Shown here: positions 35,290-43,250 of the stretch, piece by piece | Layout: each line of letters starts with the position of its first letter | How positions within the stretch are numbered: the stretch's first letter is position 1 | NCBI RefSeq assembly: GCF_003626695.1 | Contig: NZ_RBAH01000003.1 | Location: 187,641-251,640 of the forward strand | Reading direction: 5' to 3' | Length of the DNA: 64,000 bases | Source: Paenibacillus ginsengarvi | Lineage (GTDB): Bacteria; Bacillota; Bacilli; Paenibacillales; NBRC-103111 | Notes under the pieces: generated by a model | The model's input: the letters and a program-made list of their open reading frames with translations, nothing else | Database searches by the model: none | Told to the model about the DNA's origin: nothing | Made by a program: the position numbers and the translations under genes

Positions 35290-35957
35290 GATGGCATCAC
35301 CAGCTCCTGTCCCGACAAGATCCGGTCCGGATTCGGCCCGATGACAGATGTGTTCATCTCATAAATATCCCTCCAGCGGCTGCCGGAGCCTAAATTCAAT
35401 TTGGCGATAGCCCACAGTGAGTCACCGGATTGCACCGTATAGGTTTTGGGGACGGGCTTCAAGTCGGGCCGCGCCTCAGTTGCGGTTCCGCCTCCCGACA
35501 ATTCTTCAATTGTACGTATCCGGTACTCTCTCCACGTGCGAAACGTCAGATCGAAATACACATCTCCAGGTTCATTTGCTCTAAACGAACTATTATGGGA
35601 GGAAATGATTACAAGCACATTCACTTCCGTAGGCGTTATCATAAGACGAAGCGGCTGTCGGTCGGACATCCATGTGTTGATCAGGTTCATCGTCTGCTGC
35701 GGATCGGGAATCGTCTCGTAGCGGCAGTAGCTGGGGTCCGATTCAGCGGGAAAAAAGGAGGAGAACGAAATTTCTTTTATTTTCTCCCCGTACGGAAAAT
35801 CGACTTCGCCCAGGTTAATAATTTGAAACGTCTCGAGGCTGCGATCCCGGCGGATGTTGATCTCGGACGGATTAACAGGGAACCATAGCTTCTGACCTGC
35901 CGCGTCCTCGAGTGTGATATCGATTGGCTTCATCAGATCGGTAAAAACCGTGCTCAT
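35286..35957 (-). CDS. xkdP: LysM-domain (XkdP-like) tail protein (module B)
   Basis: 223 residues. N-terminal part (KLWFPVNPSEINIRRDRSLETFQIINLGEVDFPYGEKIKEISFSSFFPA) is the XkdP family; the last 50 residues are a complete LysM (KTYTVQSGDSLWAIAKLNLGSGSRWRDIYEMNTSVIGPNPDRILSGQELVMP). It likely ties the tape measure end to the hub and may contact cell wall glycan. Begins with the stop of the tape-measure gene (ATGA). Confidence 0.92.
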   Translation of the reverse strand: MSTVFTDLMKPIDITLEDAAGQKLWFPVNPSEINIRRDRSLETFQIINLGEVDFPYGEKIKEISFSSFFPAESDPSYCRYETIPDPQQTMNLINTWMSDRQPLRLMITPTEVNVLVIISSHNSSFRANEPGDVYFDLTFRTWREYRIRTIEELSGGGTATEARPDLKPVPKTYTVQSGDSLWAIAKLNLGSGSRWRDIYEMNTSVIGPNPDRILSGQELVMPS

Positions 35958-38416
35958 TTCGCCACCACCTGATTGTCCATAGATGCTTTGATTTTACTGA
36001 CGATTTCCCAGCCAATACGTCTGGCCAAGCCTTCTTCGTCAATCTCTTCCTTAGGCATCACGACCTGGACGCCCTCTATATTAATGTTGTAGATTGGTTC
36101 GCTTGGAACAGCAGCATTATAACCATACGCCGCCTGCGCAGGAGCGCCGCCTCTCGCATTTGTTTTTCGTTTCTTTCCTTTTCCTGACGAATGTGGATCA
36201 TCTTTGGCAGCCGGTTCGATTGTTGAAGGCATCGCCTGCATAGGGATTTCCGCTTTTGTTCCTACTGCTTCGGTTTTGGAACCGAACAACTTACCGCCCA
36301 GCCAATTGCCAAGCTTATCGCCGAGCATACCGCCGATCACTCCGCCGGCAGCCGTACCGATTCCAGGCAAGATCGCGCTGCCAAGAGCCGCTCCGATTGC
36401 CGCGCCACCCGCCCCGAACGCAACTGCGGTTGCCGCCTGCGCTTTATTGTCCGCAGTGGCGATTTCCAGCGCGCCCGATGCAAGTCTTAGAGGCGCCGCC
36501 ATTTTGGCACCCGCTTTCAAGAGTTTACCTGCACCCTTTGCCGCGTTTTTCAAGGAGAATTTGCTCGCGGGCTTTGCCTCCTTGACAAAGTCGTCCCCAA
36601 AATTTCCAAGATTTGCGGGAATACCTTGCGTGATGCCGCTTGTCACTCTAGGTGTTCTGCCAACCTTAACTCTCCCCTTACTCCCTTTACGAGAACTCTT
36701 CTTACCATCCCGATCGGCATTGTAGTCTTCCGACACCGCAATTTGTCCAGGACCAGATCCATTTGCTGCGCCGCCCCCACCACGACCAAATAAGCCAAGT
36801 ATGTTTTTTAGCGCGGCAGCTAGTGTATCGATTGATTTGGAGAACGAGTCAATCGACTTCCCAAACTTCTCCGGAATTTCAGCAAATGAGCCGATCGACT
36901 TGGCAAACCGTTCTGGTATATCGGCAAAAGAACCTAGCGACTTGGCAAATTTCTCGGGCAGTTCCGCAAAAGACCCGATCGACTTGGCAAATGCCGCTGG
37001 AACGTCGGCCAGTTCCTTCAACGATTTCGAGAATTTGCTTGGGAGCTCGGCAAAGGTGCCGATCGATGCGGAAAACTTCGCGGGCACTTCCGCCAGTTGG
37101 CCTAACGATCCGGCAAACTTCGCTGGAATATCGGCAAGTTGACCTAGAGACTCTGCAAATTTGGCAGGCAGCTCGGCAAATTTGCCTATCGACTCCGCGA
37201 ACTTTGCTGGTACCTCCGCTAGCTTCCCTAGTGACTCCGCAAACTTCGCTGGGATCTCCGCCAGCTTCCCTAGCGACTCCGCGAACTTCGCTGGCACCTC
37301 CGCCAGCTTCCCTAGCGACTCTGCAAACTTCGCCGGGATCTCGGCAAACTTGCCTATCGACTCCGCGAACTTTGCTGGCACCTCCGCCAGCTTCCCTAGC
37401 GAGTCTGCAAACTTCGCTGGGATCTCAGCAAACTTGCCTATCGACTCCGCGAACTTCGCTGGCACCTCCGCCAGCTTCCCTAGCGACTCTGCAAACTTCG
37501 CTGGGATCTCGGCAAACTTGCCTATCGACTCCGCGAACTTTGCTGGCACCTCCGCCAGCTTCCCTAGCGACTCTGCAAACTTCGCTGGGATCTCAGCAAA
37601 CTTGCCTATCGACTCCGCGAACTTTGCCGGCACCTCCGCCAGCTTCCCTAGTGACTCTGCAAACTTCGCCGGGATCTCGGCAAACTTGCCTATCGATTCC
37701 GCGAACTTCGCCGGCACCTCCGCCAGCTTCCCTAGCGACTCTGCAAACTTCGCCGGGATCTCGGCAAACTTGCCTATCGACTCCGCGAACTTCGCTGGCA
37801 CCTCCGCCAGCTTCCCTAGTGACTCTGCAAACTTCGCCGGGATCTCGGCAAACTTGCCTATCGACTCCGCAAACTTCGCTGGCACCTCCGCCAGCTTCCC
37901 TAGTGACTCAGCAAACTTCGCCGGGATCTCGGCAAACTTGCCTATCGACTCCGCAAACTTCGCTGGTACTTCCGCTAGCTTCATTAATGATTCTTTCAAT
38001 TCATCAATAGCTTTAGTAAAGTTTTTCGGAATCTCAATCAATTTCAAAACTGTTTCAACTATGTTTTTAACGCCTTCCGTAAATTGATTGAAGCCTTCCG
38101 CCAACGTTTTCACGATTTCGGCAAATGTCTTCAAATGGTCCAGTATGCCTTTTTTCTGCGGCGCTTCCTGGACCGTTACGGCGACATTGTTCACAGATAC
38201 GGCTACAGCTACGACCGATTTGCTGATCGAGCCGCCGCTCGTTCTTGGCTGTGAAGCCGGCTTCATATTTGCCATTCGTTCAAACGCACTGGCTACCCGC
38301 TGAGCATACTGCTCGATTCGATAAAACGCTACGATCGTGCGATCAACCGACTCTCTTAAGCGATCATGCGATCGCTTCAAGCGGTCCATACTATCCAGAG
38401 CTGCCAGTTCGGCCAT
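35954..38416 (-). CDS. xkdO: Tape-measure protein with long 28-residue tandem repeats (module B)
   Basis: 820 residues. Residues 1-145: helical head (FYRIEQYAQRVASAFERM). Residues 147-510: about thirteen tandem 28-residue units, each two 14-residue halves of form LAEVPAKFAESIGK and FAEIPAKFAESLGK; the middle units are nearly identical, the last four degenerate. Then a Gly/Ser linker (GRGGGGAANGSGPG), and at about 685-740 a glycine-zipper-rich hydrophobic part (GAGGAAIGAALGSAILPGIGTAAGGVIGGMLGDKLGNWLGG) that may insert into a membrane. The place in the operon and overlap with the LysM gene mark it as tape measure. It shares hardly any sequence with the module A protein. Confidence 0.88.
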   Translation of the reverse strand: MAELAALDSMDRLKRSHDRLRESVDRTIVAFYRIEQYAQRVASAFERMANMKPASQPRTSGGSISKSVVAVAVSVNNVAVTVQEAPQKKGILDHLKTFAEIVKTLAEGFNQFTEGVKNIVETVLKLIEIPKNFTKAIDELKESLMKLAEVPAKFAESIGKFAEIPAKFAESLGKLAEVPAKFAESIGKFAEIPAKFAESLGKLAEVPAKFAESIGKFAEIPAKFAESLGKLAEVPAKFAESIGKFAEIPAKFAESLGKLAEVPAKFAESIGKFAEIPAKFAESLGKLAEVPAKFAESIGKFAEIPAKFAESLGKLAEVPAKFAESIGKFAEIPAKFADSLGKLAEVPAKFAESIGKFAEIPAKFAESLGKLAEVPAKFAESLGKLAEIPAKFAESLGKLAEVPAKFAESIGKFAELPAKFAESLGQLADIPAKFAGSLGQLAEVPAKFSASIGTFAELPSKFSKSLKELADVPAAFAKSIGSFAELPEKFAKSLGSFADIPERFAKSIGSFAEIPEKFGKSIDSFSKSIDTLAAALKNILGLFGRGGGGAANGSGPGQIAVSEDYNADRDGKKSSRKGSKGRVKVGRTPRVTSGITQGIPANLGNFGDDFVKEAKPASKFSLKNAAKGAGKLLKAGAKMAAPLRLASGALEIATADNKAQAATAVAFGAGGAAIGAALGSAILPGIGTAAGGVIGGMLGDKLGNWLGGKLFGSKTEAVGTKAEIPMQAMPSTIEPAAKDDPHSSGKGKKRKTNARGGAPAQAAYGYNAAVPSEPIYNINIEGVQVVMPKEEIDEEGLARRIGWEIVSKIKASMDNQVVAK
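36887..37978 (-). repeat. 84-bp tandem repeat array in the tape-measure gene
   Basis: About thirteen copies of an 84-bp unit (two 42-bp half units). Copies between about 37200 and 37978 differ by only a few, mostly synonymous, bases; those toward 36887 are diverged. Since the tape measure sets tail length, copy-number change would change tail length in steps of 28 residues. Confidence 0.95.
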
Positions 38417-38422
38417 CCGCCC

Positions 38423-38608
38423 TCACCGCCTTCCCGCCTTTGGCATTTGCTGTTGCAGCATGCGATCCTCCGCCTCCAGCTCAAGCTCCATACTCGCCAG
38501 CAAAAACAGCTGCTCGCCGCGCGGCAGTTGCCAGAACGCTCCGGGGCGCAAGTGGTGCCGCACCCATAGGATGTGCAGCATACCCGCCAGCCCCCCGGAG
38601 TCGATTAG
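38423..38608 (-). CDS. -1 frameshift extension of tail assembly chaperone (module B)
   Basis: Slippage on A-AAA-AAC (38608-38614) directly before the TAA of the chaperone gene opens 61 residues: LIDSGGLAGMLHILWVRHHL, RPGAFWQLPRGEQLFLLASM, ELELEAEDRMLQQQMPKAGR, R. The frame ends 6 bases before the tape-measure start. The slippery heptamer and the VKN-stop context are the same as in module A. The fusion would be 190 residues. Confidence 0.85.
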   Translation of the reverse strand, partial: LIDSGGLAGMLHILWVRHHLRPGAFWQLPRGEQLFLLASMELELEAEDRMLQQQMPKAGRR

Positions 38609-38994
38609 TTTTTTACTTCGTCGAGCGTCGTGTTGAAGCCGCTCAGGTCAAGCACTTCGTCGCCGAGAGCGGACAGCTCGCCTGCGAGCAGGATCCGCTT
38701 GATCACTTCCTCGCCGCCGCTCGCCTCGTATTTCGCCAGCAGCCGGGAGTCCCCCCAGTTCGGGGAGACGGTGGCTGCGGCGATGAGGGCGACGTTAAAC
38801 TGCTCTTCGTCCAGACGCTCGGACTTTTGCCCGCGGCGATCGGAACGTTCGGTGCATCTTTCGCGCAGCGTGTACACCTGCTTGCCGGTCAGGCCGCGAA
38901 GCTTGACCGGGATGCCGAGGCGCGCCAGGGTGACGGTTTTTTCCGGAAGCCGGTCGGCTTCGAGCAGTTTTTGCAAAATTTGGTCGTCCATCAT
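38605..38994 (-). CDS. xkdN: XkdN-like tail assembly chaperone (module B)
   Basis: 129 residues: DDQILQKLLEADRLPEKTVTLARLGIPVKLRGLTGKQVYTLRERCTER, EEQFNVALIAAATVSPNWGDSRLLAKYEASGGEEVIKRILLAGELSALGDEVLDLSGF. Ends DEVKN across the slippery site. Preceded by GGGAGGAATACGACG. Role as in module A. Confidence 0.9.
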   Translation of the reverse strand: MMDDQILQKLLEADRLPEKTVTLARLGIPVKLRGLTGKQVYTLRERCTERSDRRGQKSERLDEEQFNVALIAAATVSPNWGDSRLLAKYEASGGEEVIKRILLAGELSALGDEVLDLSGFNTTLDEVKN

Positions 38995-39027
38995 CGTCGT
39001 ATTCCTCCCGTAAATCGTAAGATATGG

Positions 39028-39432
39028 TTAAATCGCCGCTACGCGGTCGTTAAGCGTGTATTCCTCGAACGTGAAGGATACTTCTTCCTTCACTTCTTCG
39101 CCGGCCGTCCAGTTGGCCAGTTGCAGCTTGTCCAGCATGACGTTTTTGAGCGTAATCGTCTCGAAGCCAAACGCCTCGGGGTCCTCCAGCTTGCTGATCA
39201 GCTCGAATTTGTCAAAGCCGCGGGCGATCATATCGCTCGTTACTTTGAAGCCGCTGATCGTGCCGGTTCCTTTCATCGGGCCTTTTTTGTGGCGGACCCA
39301 CGGGTCGCCGGCGAGGTTGAGCTCTTTCTTCTGGATTTCCACATTCGCTTCCAGATGATTGAAGTTGCTCTGCCAGTTGCCGTCAATAAAGATCTTTCCA
39401 TAAGTGCCCATAAATACGCGGTTTGCATCCAT
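39028..39432 (-). CDS. xkdM: Tail tube (core) protein, XkdM-like (module B)
   Basis: 134 residues: MDANRVFMGTYGKIFIDGNWQSNFNHLEANVEIQKKELNLAGDPWVRHKKGPMKGTGTISGFKVTSDM, with FETITLKNVMLDKLQLANWTAGEEVKEEVSFTFEEY. Clear DUF2001/XkdM member, more like B. subtilis XkdM than the module A tube protein is. Confidence 0.94.
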   Translation of the reverse strand: MDANRVFMGTYGKIFIDGNWQSNFNHLEANVEIQKKELNLAGDPWVRHKKGPMKGTGTISGFKVTSDMIARGFDKFELISKLEDPEAFGFETITLKNVMLDKLQLANWTAGEEVKEEVSFTFEEYTLNDRVAAI

Positions 39433-39446
39433 CGCTCAAGTTCCCC

Positions 39447-40916
39447 CTAGAGCACGATAAACGTGCCGAAAATTTGTTCCATCGCGTCCGTCAGACGCGC
39501 TTCCCAGTTCAGATACACTTGATCCGGCTCCGGCGTGTAGACGGCGGACGGACCGTAATATTGCGGATCGAGGTACACATCCCAGCCTTCGGTCTCAATA
39601 ACGCCGGACTGCGCAAGCGACTGCATGTACTGCTTGGCCGCTCCGATCAAGGAGAGGCGTCCTTCGGCGGTATTGTTCACTTTGCCGATATAGCCGTTCT
39701 CGGCGGATGCGATCAGGTCCGCCTGGATGGCGTCCATGACGCGGATCGTGCGGATTTTTTTCCAAGCGTTGTTTTGCCCCTGATGCAAGCTCGTTAGCGA
39801 ATTGACGCCCCGAAGCGCCTTGACCCTTTTACCGTCGTGCACGAGAAGGAATACGCCTCCTGCTGCCGCCTGCTCTTGCTCGCCACGGGTCCAGCGGCGG
39901 GTAACGTCTTCGAACGGGGTAGGCGCATAGGTCGTCGACTCGCTCAGCTTTTGTCCGGCGATCAAACCGGCAACGAACGCGGACATCTGAGCCGAGCTGT
40001 AGGCGACGCCGTTCAGTACTGCGCCCGTGCCGACATTGACAACACCCTCGTGATTGTACGCAGCGCTGCGAGCAGTCGCGGCGCTGACGGCGGATGCCGA
40101 CGTATCGTCGGCAGAAGAGCCGCCAAGCACGGCGATGATTGTTTTGCCCTCCGAGCGTACCCGGCTGACCCAGGAGACCACGCTCGTTTGGATGGCTGCA
40201 TCGGACAGACCGTCAAGCGCGAACAGGTTGAATTGCTGCGTTTCGCATGCCGACAGCGCATTCGTGTAATCTGCGGCCACAATGCCGTCGATACCGGAAT
40301 TGCCTCCGGCGAGAGGATAGCCGCTACCGTCTTTGAGCGCACCGCTGCCCTCGGCAAGTTTGGTCGCCGCTACCCATTTGTTGGCCGAATCCGCATTGAT
40401 CGCATCAACCGCCGCCTGGATCGAGCCCCCGTCAAACGTAAAAGTTTTCAGCAGCGTCGTGCCTTCGAGCAGACGGATGTCCTTCTTGGCCGCATCAACC
40501 GGGTTCGGCTGAACCGTAACTTTGAACTTGTTGCCGCGGGCTCCCGGGTATTTCGCTTCCAGCTTCATAACGGAAACCGGCGTTGCTGTCGTATCCTGCA
40601 AGGTGCAGGTCGCTTTGGCCGCATCGGCGTCCGCCAAGCGGTAAGCCAGCACCGTCTTGGCTCCGCCCAGCAGGGCGAGCTTCAGCGAAGAATACGCCGT
40701 CGCGCCAGCCGTCTCGTCGCTTGTATAGGCCGCGTCAGCAGCCGACAAGCTCGTAATTTCTACAAATTGGCCTACCGGTCCCCAATGGGCTTTTACCGGC
40801 AGCGCCACGACGCCTCTTGCCCCGGGCTGAACGGCTGCAAGCGCCGCCGCCTGAAAATTCATATACATACCCGGCAGTACGGGCATTTCCGTTTTACTCC
40901 AAGTTCCTCCAGCCAT
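39447..40916 (-). CDS. xkdK: Contractile tail sheath protein (module B)
   Basis: 489 residues: MAGGTWSKTEMPVLPGMYMNFQAAALAAVQPGARGVVALPVKAHWGPVGQ is the sheath signature; middle insert with GSGYPLAGGNSGIDGIVAADYTNALSACETQQFNLFALDGLSDAAIQTSVVSWVSRVRSEGKTIIAVLGG; conserved end VRALRGVNSLTSLHQ-like to RIRVMDAIQADLIASAENGYIGKVNNTAEGRLSLIGAAKQYMQSLAQSGVIE. It shows that module B also makes a contractile particle. Confidence 0.95.
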   Translation of the reverse strand: MAGGTWSKTEMPVLPGMYMNFQAAALAAVQPGARGVVALPVKAHWGPVGQFVEITSLSAADAAYTSDETAGATAYSSLKLALLGGAKTVLAYRLADADAAKATCTLQDTTATPVSVMKLEAKYPGARGNKFKVTVQPNPVDAAKKDIRLLEGTTLLKTFTFDGGSIQAAVDAINADSANKWVAATKLAEGSGALKDGSGYPLAGGNSGIDGIVAADYTNALSACETQQFNLFALDGLSDAAIQTSVVSWVSRVRSEGKTIIAVLGGSSADDTSASAVSAATARSAAYNHEGVVNVGTGAVLNGVAYSSAQMSAFVAGLIAGQKLSESTTYAPTPFEDVTRRWTRGEQEQAAAGGVFLLVHDGKRVKALRGVNSLTSLHQGQNNAWKKIRTIRVMDAIQADLIASAENGYIGKVNNTAEGRLSLIGAAKQYMQSLAQSGVIETEGWDVYLDPQYYGPSAVYTPEPDQVYLNWEARLTDAMEQIFGTFIVL

Positions 40917-41143
40917 TACGACAGCACCTTCCTTGTTTGGAATTGGCGGATCAACCGCTCTGTTTCTTGGATCGTGTACGTTTCCTGGACGCTGCCGAAC
41001 AGCGCGCCCGTCACAACCTCCGGTTTGACCTCGAATAACGCTTCGGCGTTCAGGAGCAGCTCATCCCGCGTGTAGGATGCGGCGCGGACAACGGGGTCCG
41101 GGCTTCCGGCCGGCTGCTGGGGCACTTCTTTTTTGCTTGCCAT
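40916..41143 (-). CDS. Small protein preceding the sheath (module B)
   Basis: 75 residues with a low-complexity head (KKEVPQQPAGSPDP) and a folded tail (YTRDELLLNAEALFEVKPEVVTGALFG and TYTIQETERLIRQFQTRKV). Counterpart of 25522-25731. Overlaps the sheath start. Function unknown. Confidence 0.78.
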   Translation of the reverse strand: MASKKEVPQQPAGSPDPVVRAASYTRDELLLNAEALFEVKPEVVTGALFGSVQETYTIQETERLIRQFQTRKVLS

Positions 41144-41185
41144 CGTGTGATCTACCTCCTTTGTATAGGGAAACGGCGGCTCGGA

Positions 41186-42019
41186 CTAGCCGAAACCGCC
41201 ATCTGCATGCACTTGTCCGATCAGCGGCGCTTCGTCTGCCGATTTGGCTAACTTTTGGCGGAATGTGACGGATAGCTGACCTTTCGTCAGAGCGTCTGCC
41301 GTGAAGTCGGCCGTTACTTCGCCAGAGGCGATGTATGTTCGCGCGACCGTGTCCAGTTGCAGCTTGGTTGTTCCGGCGAGATCGGCGGACAACGTGCGGA
41401 CCATGGCTTCTTGTTCTTGCAAGGTTCGGCCGATGACGTGACCCACGGCTTTATGGTGCAGATCTGCCGTTGCCGCATTAACATTCGCCGCTTCCATCTG
41501 CTCGAATCGCCACAGGACGGCGGGAACCGCATAATGCTGCGGCCAGCTTTGCCGATATACGTGCCACTCGGGGCCAGTTTTGCCAGCCGTCCAGCTGCAT
41601 ACCGGGTCCAGCGGACTGCCGGAAGACGGAACCTCCTCGGCGCCAACAGCCATCACGGAAAAGGTCAAAATACGAACGAGCGCCTGGAGCGCAGCGTCCA
41701 TCTGTTCGGGAGCCTCTGTTCCCTCGTACCGGCATGTAAAGTCCGGCTGAGTTCCACCGCTCGCCAGCCTTACGCCGTGCAGCGCTTGAACCGCTTGATC
41801 GGCCCAGAGATCCAGGTCGGCGGCCGCATCGGGTTCGCCGTAAAGCGCCACTTCATAGCGGTTCTTTTGGCCGGTCCACGCGGATTCGCTCGACTGCTTG
41901 GCAAGCCTTACGGTCGCATAAGGCTTCGTAGTCGCAGCTGCTGGCTCCCCGATGTCATAACAGCGTCCCGACAAGTCGGGCAGCTCGCTTACGAGCTTGT
42001 TTTTGATGACTTCGCGCAT
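41186..42019 (-). CDS. Tail terminator-like protein with extra C-terminal domain (module B)
   Basis: 277 residues behind ATCGAGGTG. N-terminal half: REVIKNKLVSELPDLSGRCYDIGEPAAATTKPYATVRLAKQSSESAWTGQKNRYEVALYGEP and ADLDLWADQAVQALHGVRLASGG resembles minor-tail/tail-terminator proteins (DUF3168-like). C-terminal half (from about 145; WHVYRQSWPQHYAVPAVLWRFEQMEAANVNAATADLHHKAVGHVIG) has the look of a second related domain. At the place where module A has a shorter terminator. Exact role inferred. Confidence 0.65.
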   Translation of the reverse strand: MREVIKNKLVSELPDLSGRCYDIGEPAAATTKPYATVRLAKQSSESAWTGQKNRYEVALYGEPDAAADLDLWADQAVQALHGVRLASGGTQPDFTCRYEGTEAPEQMDAALQALVRILTFSVMAVGAEEVPSSGSPLDPVCSWTAGKTGPEWHVYRQSWPQHYAVPAVLWRFEQMEAANVNAATADLHHKAVGHVIGRTLQEQEAMVRTLSADLAGTTKLQLDTVARTYIASGEVTADFTADALTKGQLSVTFRQKLAKSADEAPLIGQVHADGGFG

Positions 42020-42183
42020 GGTTCACCTCGATGTTCTTCTTTGTTCGTGCCCGGACGACAATAAGACCGCAATGCCTTATCCAGGCTCAAAACGGTCATG
42101 TTCCCTTGCCGTTACGGCGATTCGCACGGCCACTCGTCCACCGTGAAATGAAACCCCATTCGATCTGCTTCGCTGTTCACGCC

Positions 42184-42360
42184 TCACCCCCTCTCAAGAC
42201 CGTTAGCATCCACGACGGCCTCTTCCCGCACGCAAACCGGTCTCATGCAAAATTGCCTGCTCGCCTCCCAGCGTCCCCAAATGCAGGCGACGCATTTGTC
42301 CGGCTGCTTATAAGGACAAGCGTCCTCTTCCTTCTCGAGCTTCGTTCCGGTTCCGTTCAT
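42184..42360 (-). CDS. Small cysteine-rich protein opening module B
   Basis: 58 residues from the ATG at 42360 (GGGGAGGAGGAACG before it). Core CPYKQPDKCVACIWGRWEAS then RQFCMRPVCVREEA, nearly the same as at 26236. Cysteines C-x6-C-x2-C-x11-C-x4-C suggest zinc binding. The head (NGTGTKLEKEED) is acidic where the other is basic. It lies after the leader terminator. A longer reading to 42453 would run through the terminator hairpin and is rejected. Confidence 0.75.
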   Translation of the reverse strand: MNGTGTKLEKEEDACPYKQPDKCVACIWGRWEASRQFCMRPVCVREEAVVDANGLERG

Positions 42361-42413
42361 GCTCGTTCCTCCTCCCCGTCCGGTGATGTGTTGCCTGTAG
42401 CGGCAGCAGCAGC

Positions 42414-42440
42414 AAAAAGACCGCCTTGGCGGCGGCCTTT
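42414..42440 (-). terminator. Terminator in the leader of module B
   Basis: Minus-strand stem AAAGGCCGCC/GGCGGTCTTT, GCCAA loop, then TTGC; about 75 bases after the start point of the module B promoter and 54 bases before the cysteine-rich gene. Also the only terminator seen after the activator gene at 42615. Confidence 0.8.
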
Positions 42441-42519
42441 CGTTTCCTATCAATTCAGTTGTCCCTGTCCGGAGCCGCGTTCATCTGCTGCCTTTCGTTC
42501 GCTCCGTGTTCCTGTCTTG

Positions 42520-42549
42520 ATTATAAAACAGGAACATATGTTCGTACAA
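42520..42549 (-). promoter_or_regulatory. Module B promoter with LexA/DinR-like box in its spacer
   Basis: On the minus strand: TTGTAC (-35), 18 bases, TATAAT (-10). The spacer holds CGAACATATGTTCC (42531-42544), a perfect match to the Bacillus DinR/LexA consensus CGAACRNRYGTTYC. Same architecture as at 26530. Confidence 0.87.
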
Positions 42550-42561
42550 ATTTTGTCACGC

Positions 42562-42587
42562 TTGTCCTTTTTGTCGGATTTGTAAAC
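42562..42587 (-). repeat. Conserved 26-bp block upstream of the module B promoter
   Basis: Plus-strand TTGTCCTTTTTGTC plus GGATTTGTAAAC; 23 of 26 bases as at 26571-26596. Located just upstream of the -35 element, where an activator could bind. Confidence 0.75.
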
Positions 42588-42614
42588 CGCTTTTCCCCGA
42601 CTGCATCGCTATCG

Positions 42615-43250
42615 TTAAGAAATGTCCTTTCGATCGTCCCCGTACATTTCTTTGGCGAGAAACCGGACCAGCTCCAGCTTCAGCTCATGCAGTCGCTGCC
42701 GCGATACGCCAATGTGCCGAGCGATATGGTTCATCCGCTGGCCCTCCATCAGACAGGTTAGCACGGTCCGCTTGCGATTGTCGCCTATACGTTCGGCGGC
42801 CGCGTCGAGCCGCTGGACTTTCGCCTCAAGCTGTTCGAGACGGCTCCAATACTTTTCGCGTCTCTGCGCTTCGCGATTCACCGAATCGGCATGCCGGCCT
42901 TTCGCTTTCGGCATGGTTCCGTCGAGTCCGTATACGCCGGTGAGTCCGGTGCCGATCTGCTGCAGCGTTTCGCGAAGACGGTCGATTTCCCGTACCATCC
43001 ATGGGTAGTCCTTCAACTCCTCCTCCACCTGCTCCATCTGCTCCGTTTTGGCCCCGGACTTGTCCGGATCACGGTTATAATGAGACGCGCGCGTATTTGC
43101 GACTTCCCACTGCGGACATTGCTCGATTTGGCCGATGGAGCACTGATGAACCCGGCAAATGCTTTTCGCCCCCCACAAGCTCCCCGGGCAGCGTCCGCAC
43201 ACTTCCTCCCGGTAATAGTCGATTTGCTCGATCGTCCAAGTTTTCATCAT
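42615..43250 (-). CDS. Putative phage activator with Cys cluster and C-terminal HTH
   Basis: 211 residues (GAAGGGAG 7 bases before the ATG). N terminus has a Cys/His cluster: EEVCGRCPGSLWGAKSICRVHQCSIGQIEQCPQW (residues about 15-50; five Cys, one His), likely a metal site. Middle helical: KTEQMEQVEEELKDYPWMVREIDRLRETLQQIG. C-terminal 60: KRTVLTCLMEGQRMNHIARHIGVSRQRLHELKLELVRFLA, an HTH of sigma-70 region 4 type. The position upstream of the tail modules, and the analogy to the sigma-like Xpf of PBSX, suggest that it activates the tail promoters. Transcribed from its own promoter with LexA-like operator. Confidence 0.72.
   Translation of the reverse strand: MMKTWTIEQIDYYREEVCGRCPGSLWGAKSICRVHQCSIGQIEQCPQWEVANTRASHYNRDPDKSGAKTEQMEQVEEELKDYPWMVREIDRLRETLQQIGTGLTGVYGLDGTMPKAKGRHADSVNREAQRREKYWSRLEQLEAKVQRLDAAAERIGDNRKRTVLTCLMEGQRMNHIARHIGVSRQRLHELKLELVRFLAKEMYGDDRKDIS

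Noticed and set aside
36887-37978. CRISPR array
   Set aside because: The repeats are contiguous, in frame and without unique spacers; they are coding.
36763-38087. Long plus-strand open frames (308 and 415 codons) opposite the tape-measure repeats
   Set aside because: They exist only because the 84-bp repeat has no stop in those frames; they lack ribosome binding sites and protein-like composition.
42020-42183. 22-codon frame beginning GTG between the module B cysteine-rich and tail-terminator genes
   Set aside because: Too short and not similar to the 28-residue frame at the same place in module A; no support.
42361-42453. Longer start for the module B cysteine-rich gene
   Set aside because: It would translate the terminator hairpin and give a Cys/Arg-rich head; the ATG at 42360 has a strong ribosome binding site and matches the module A copy.
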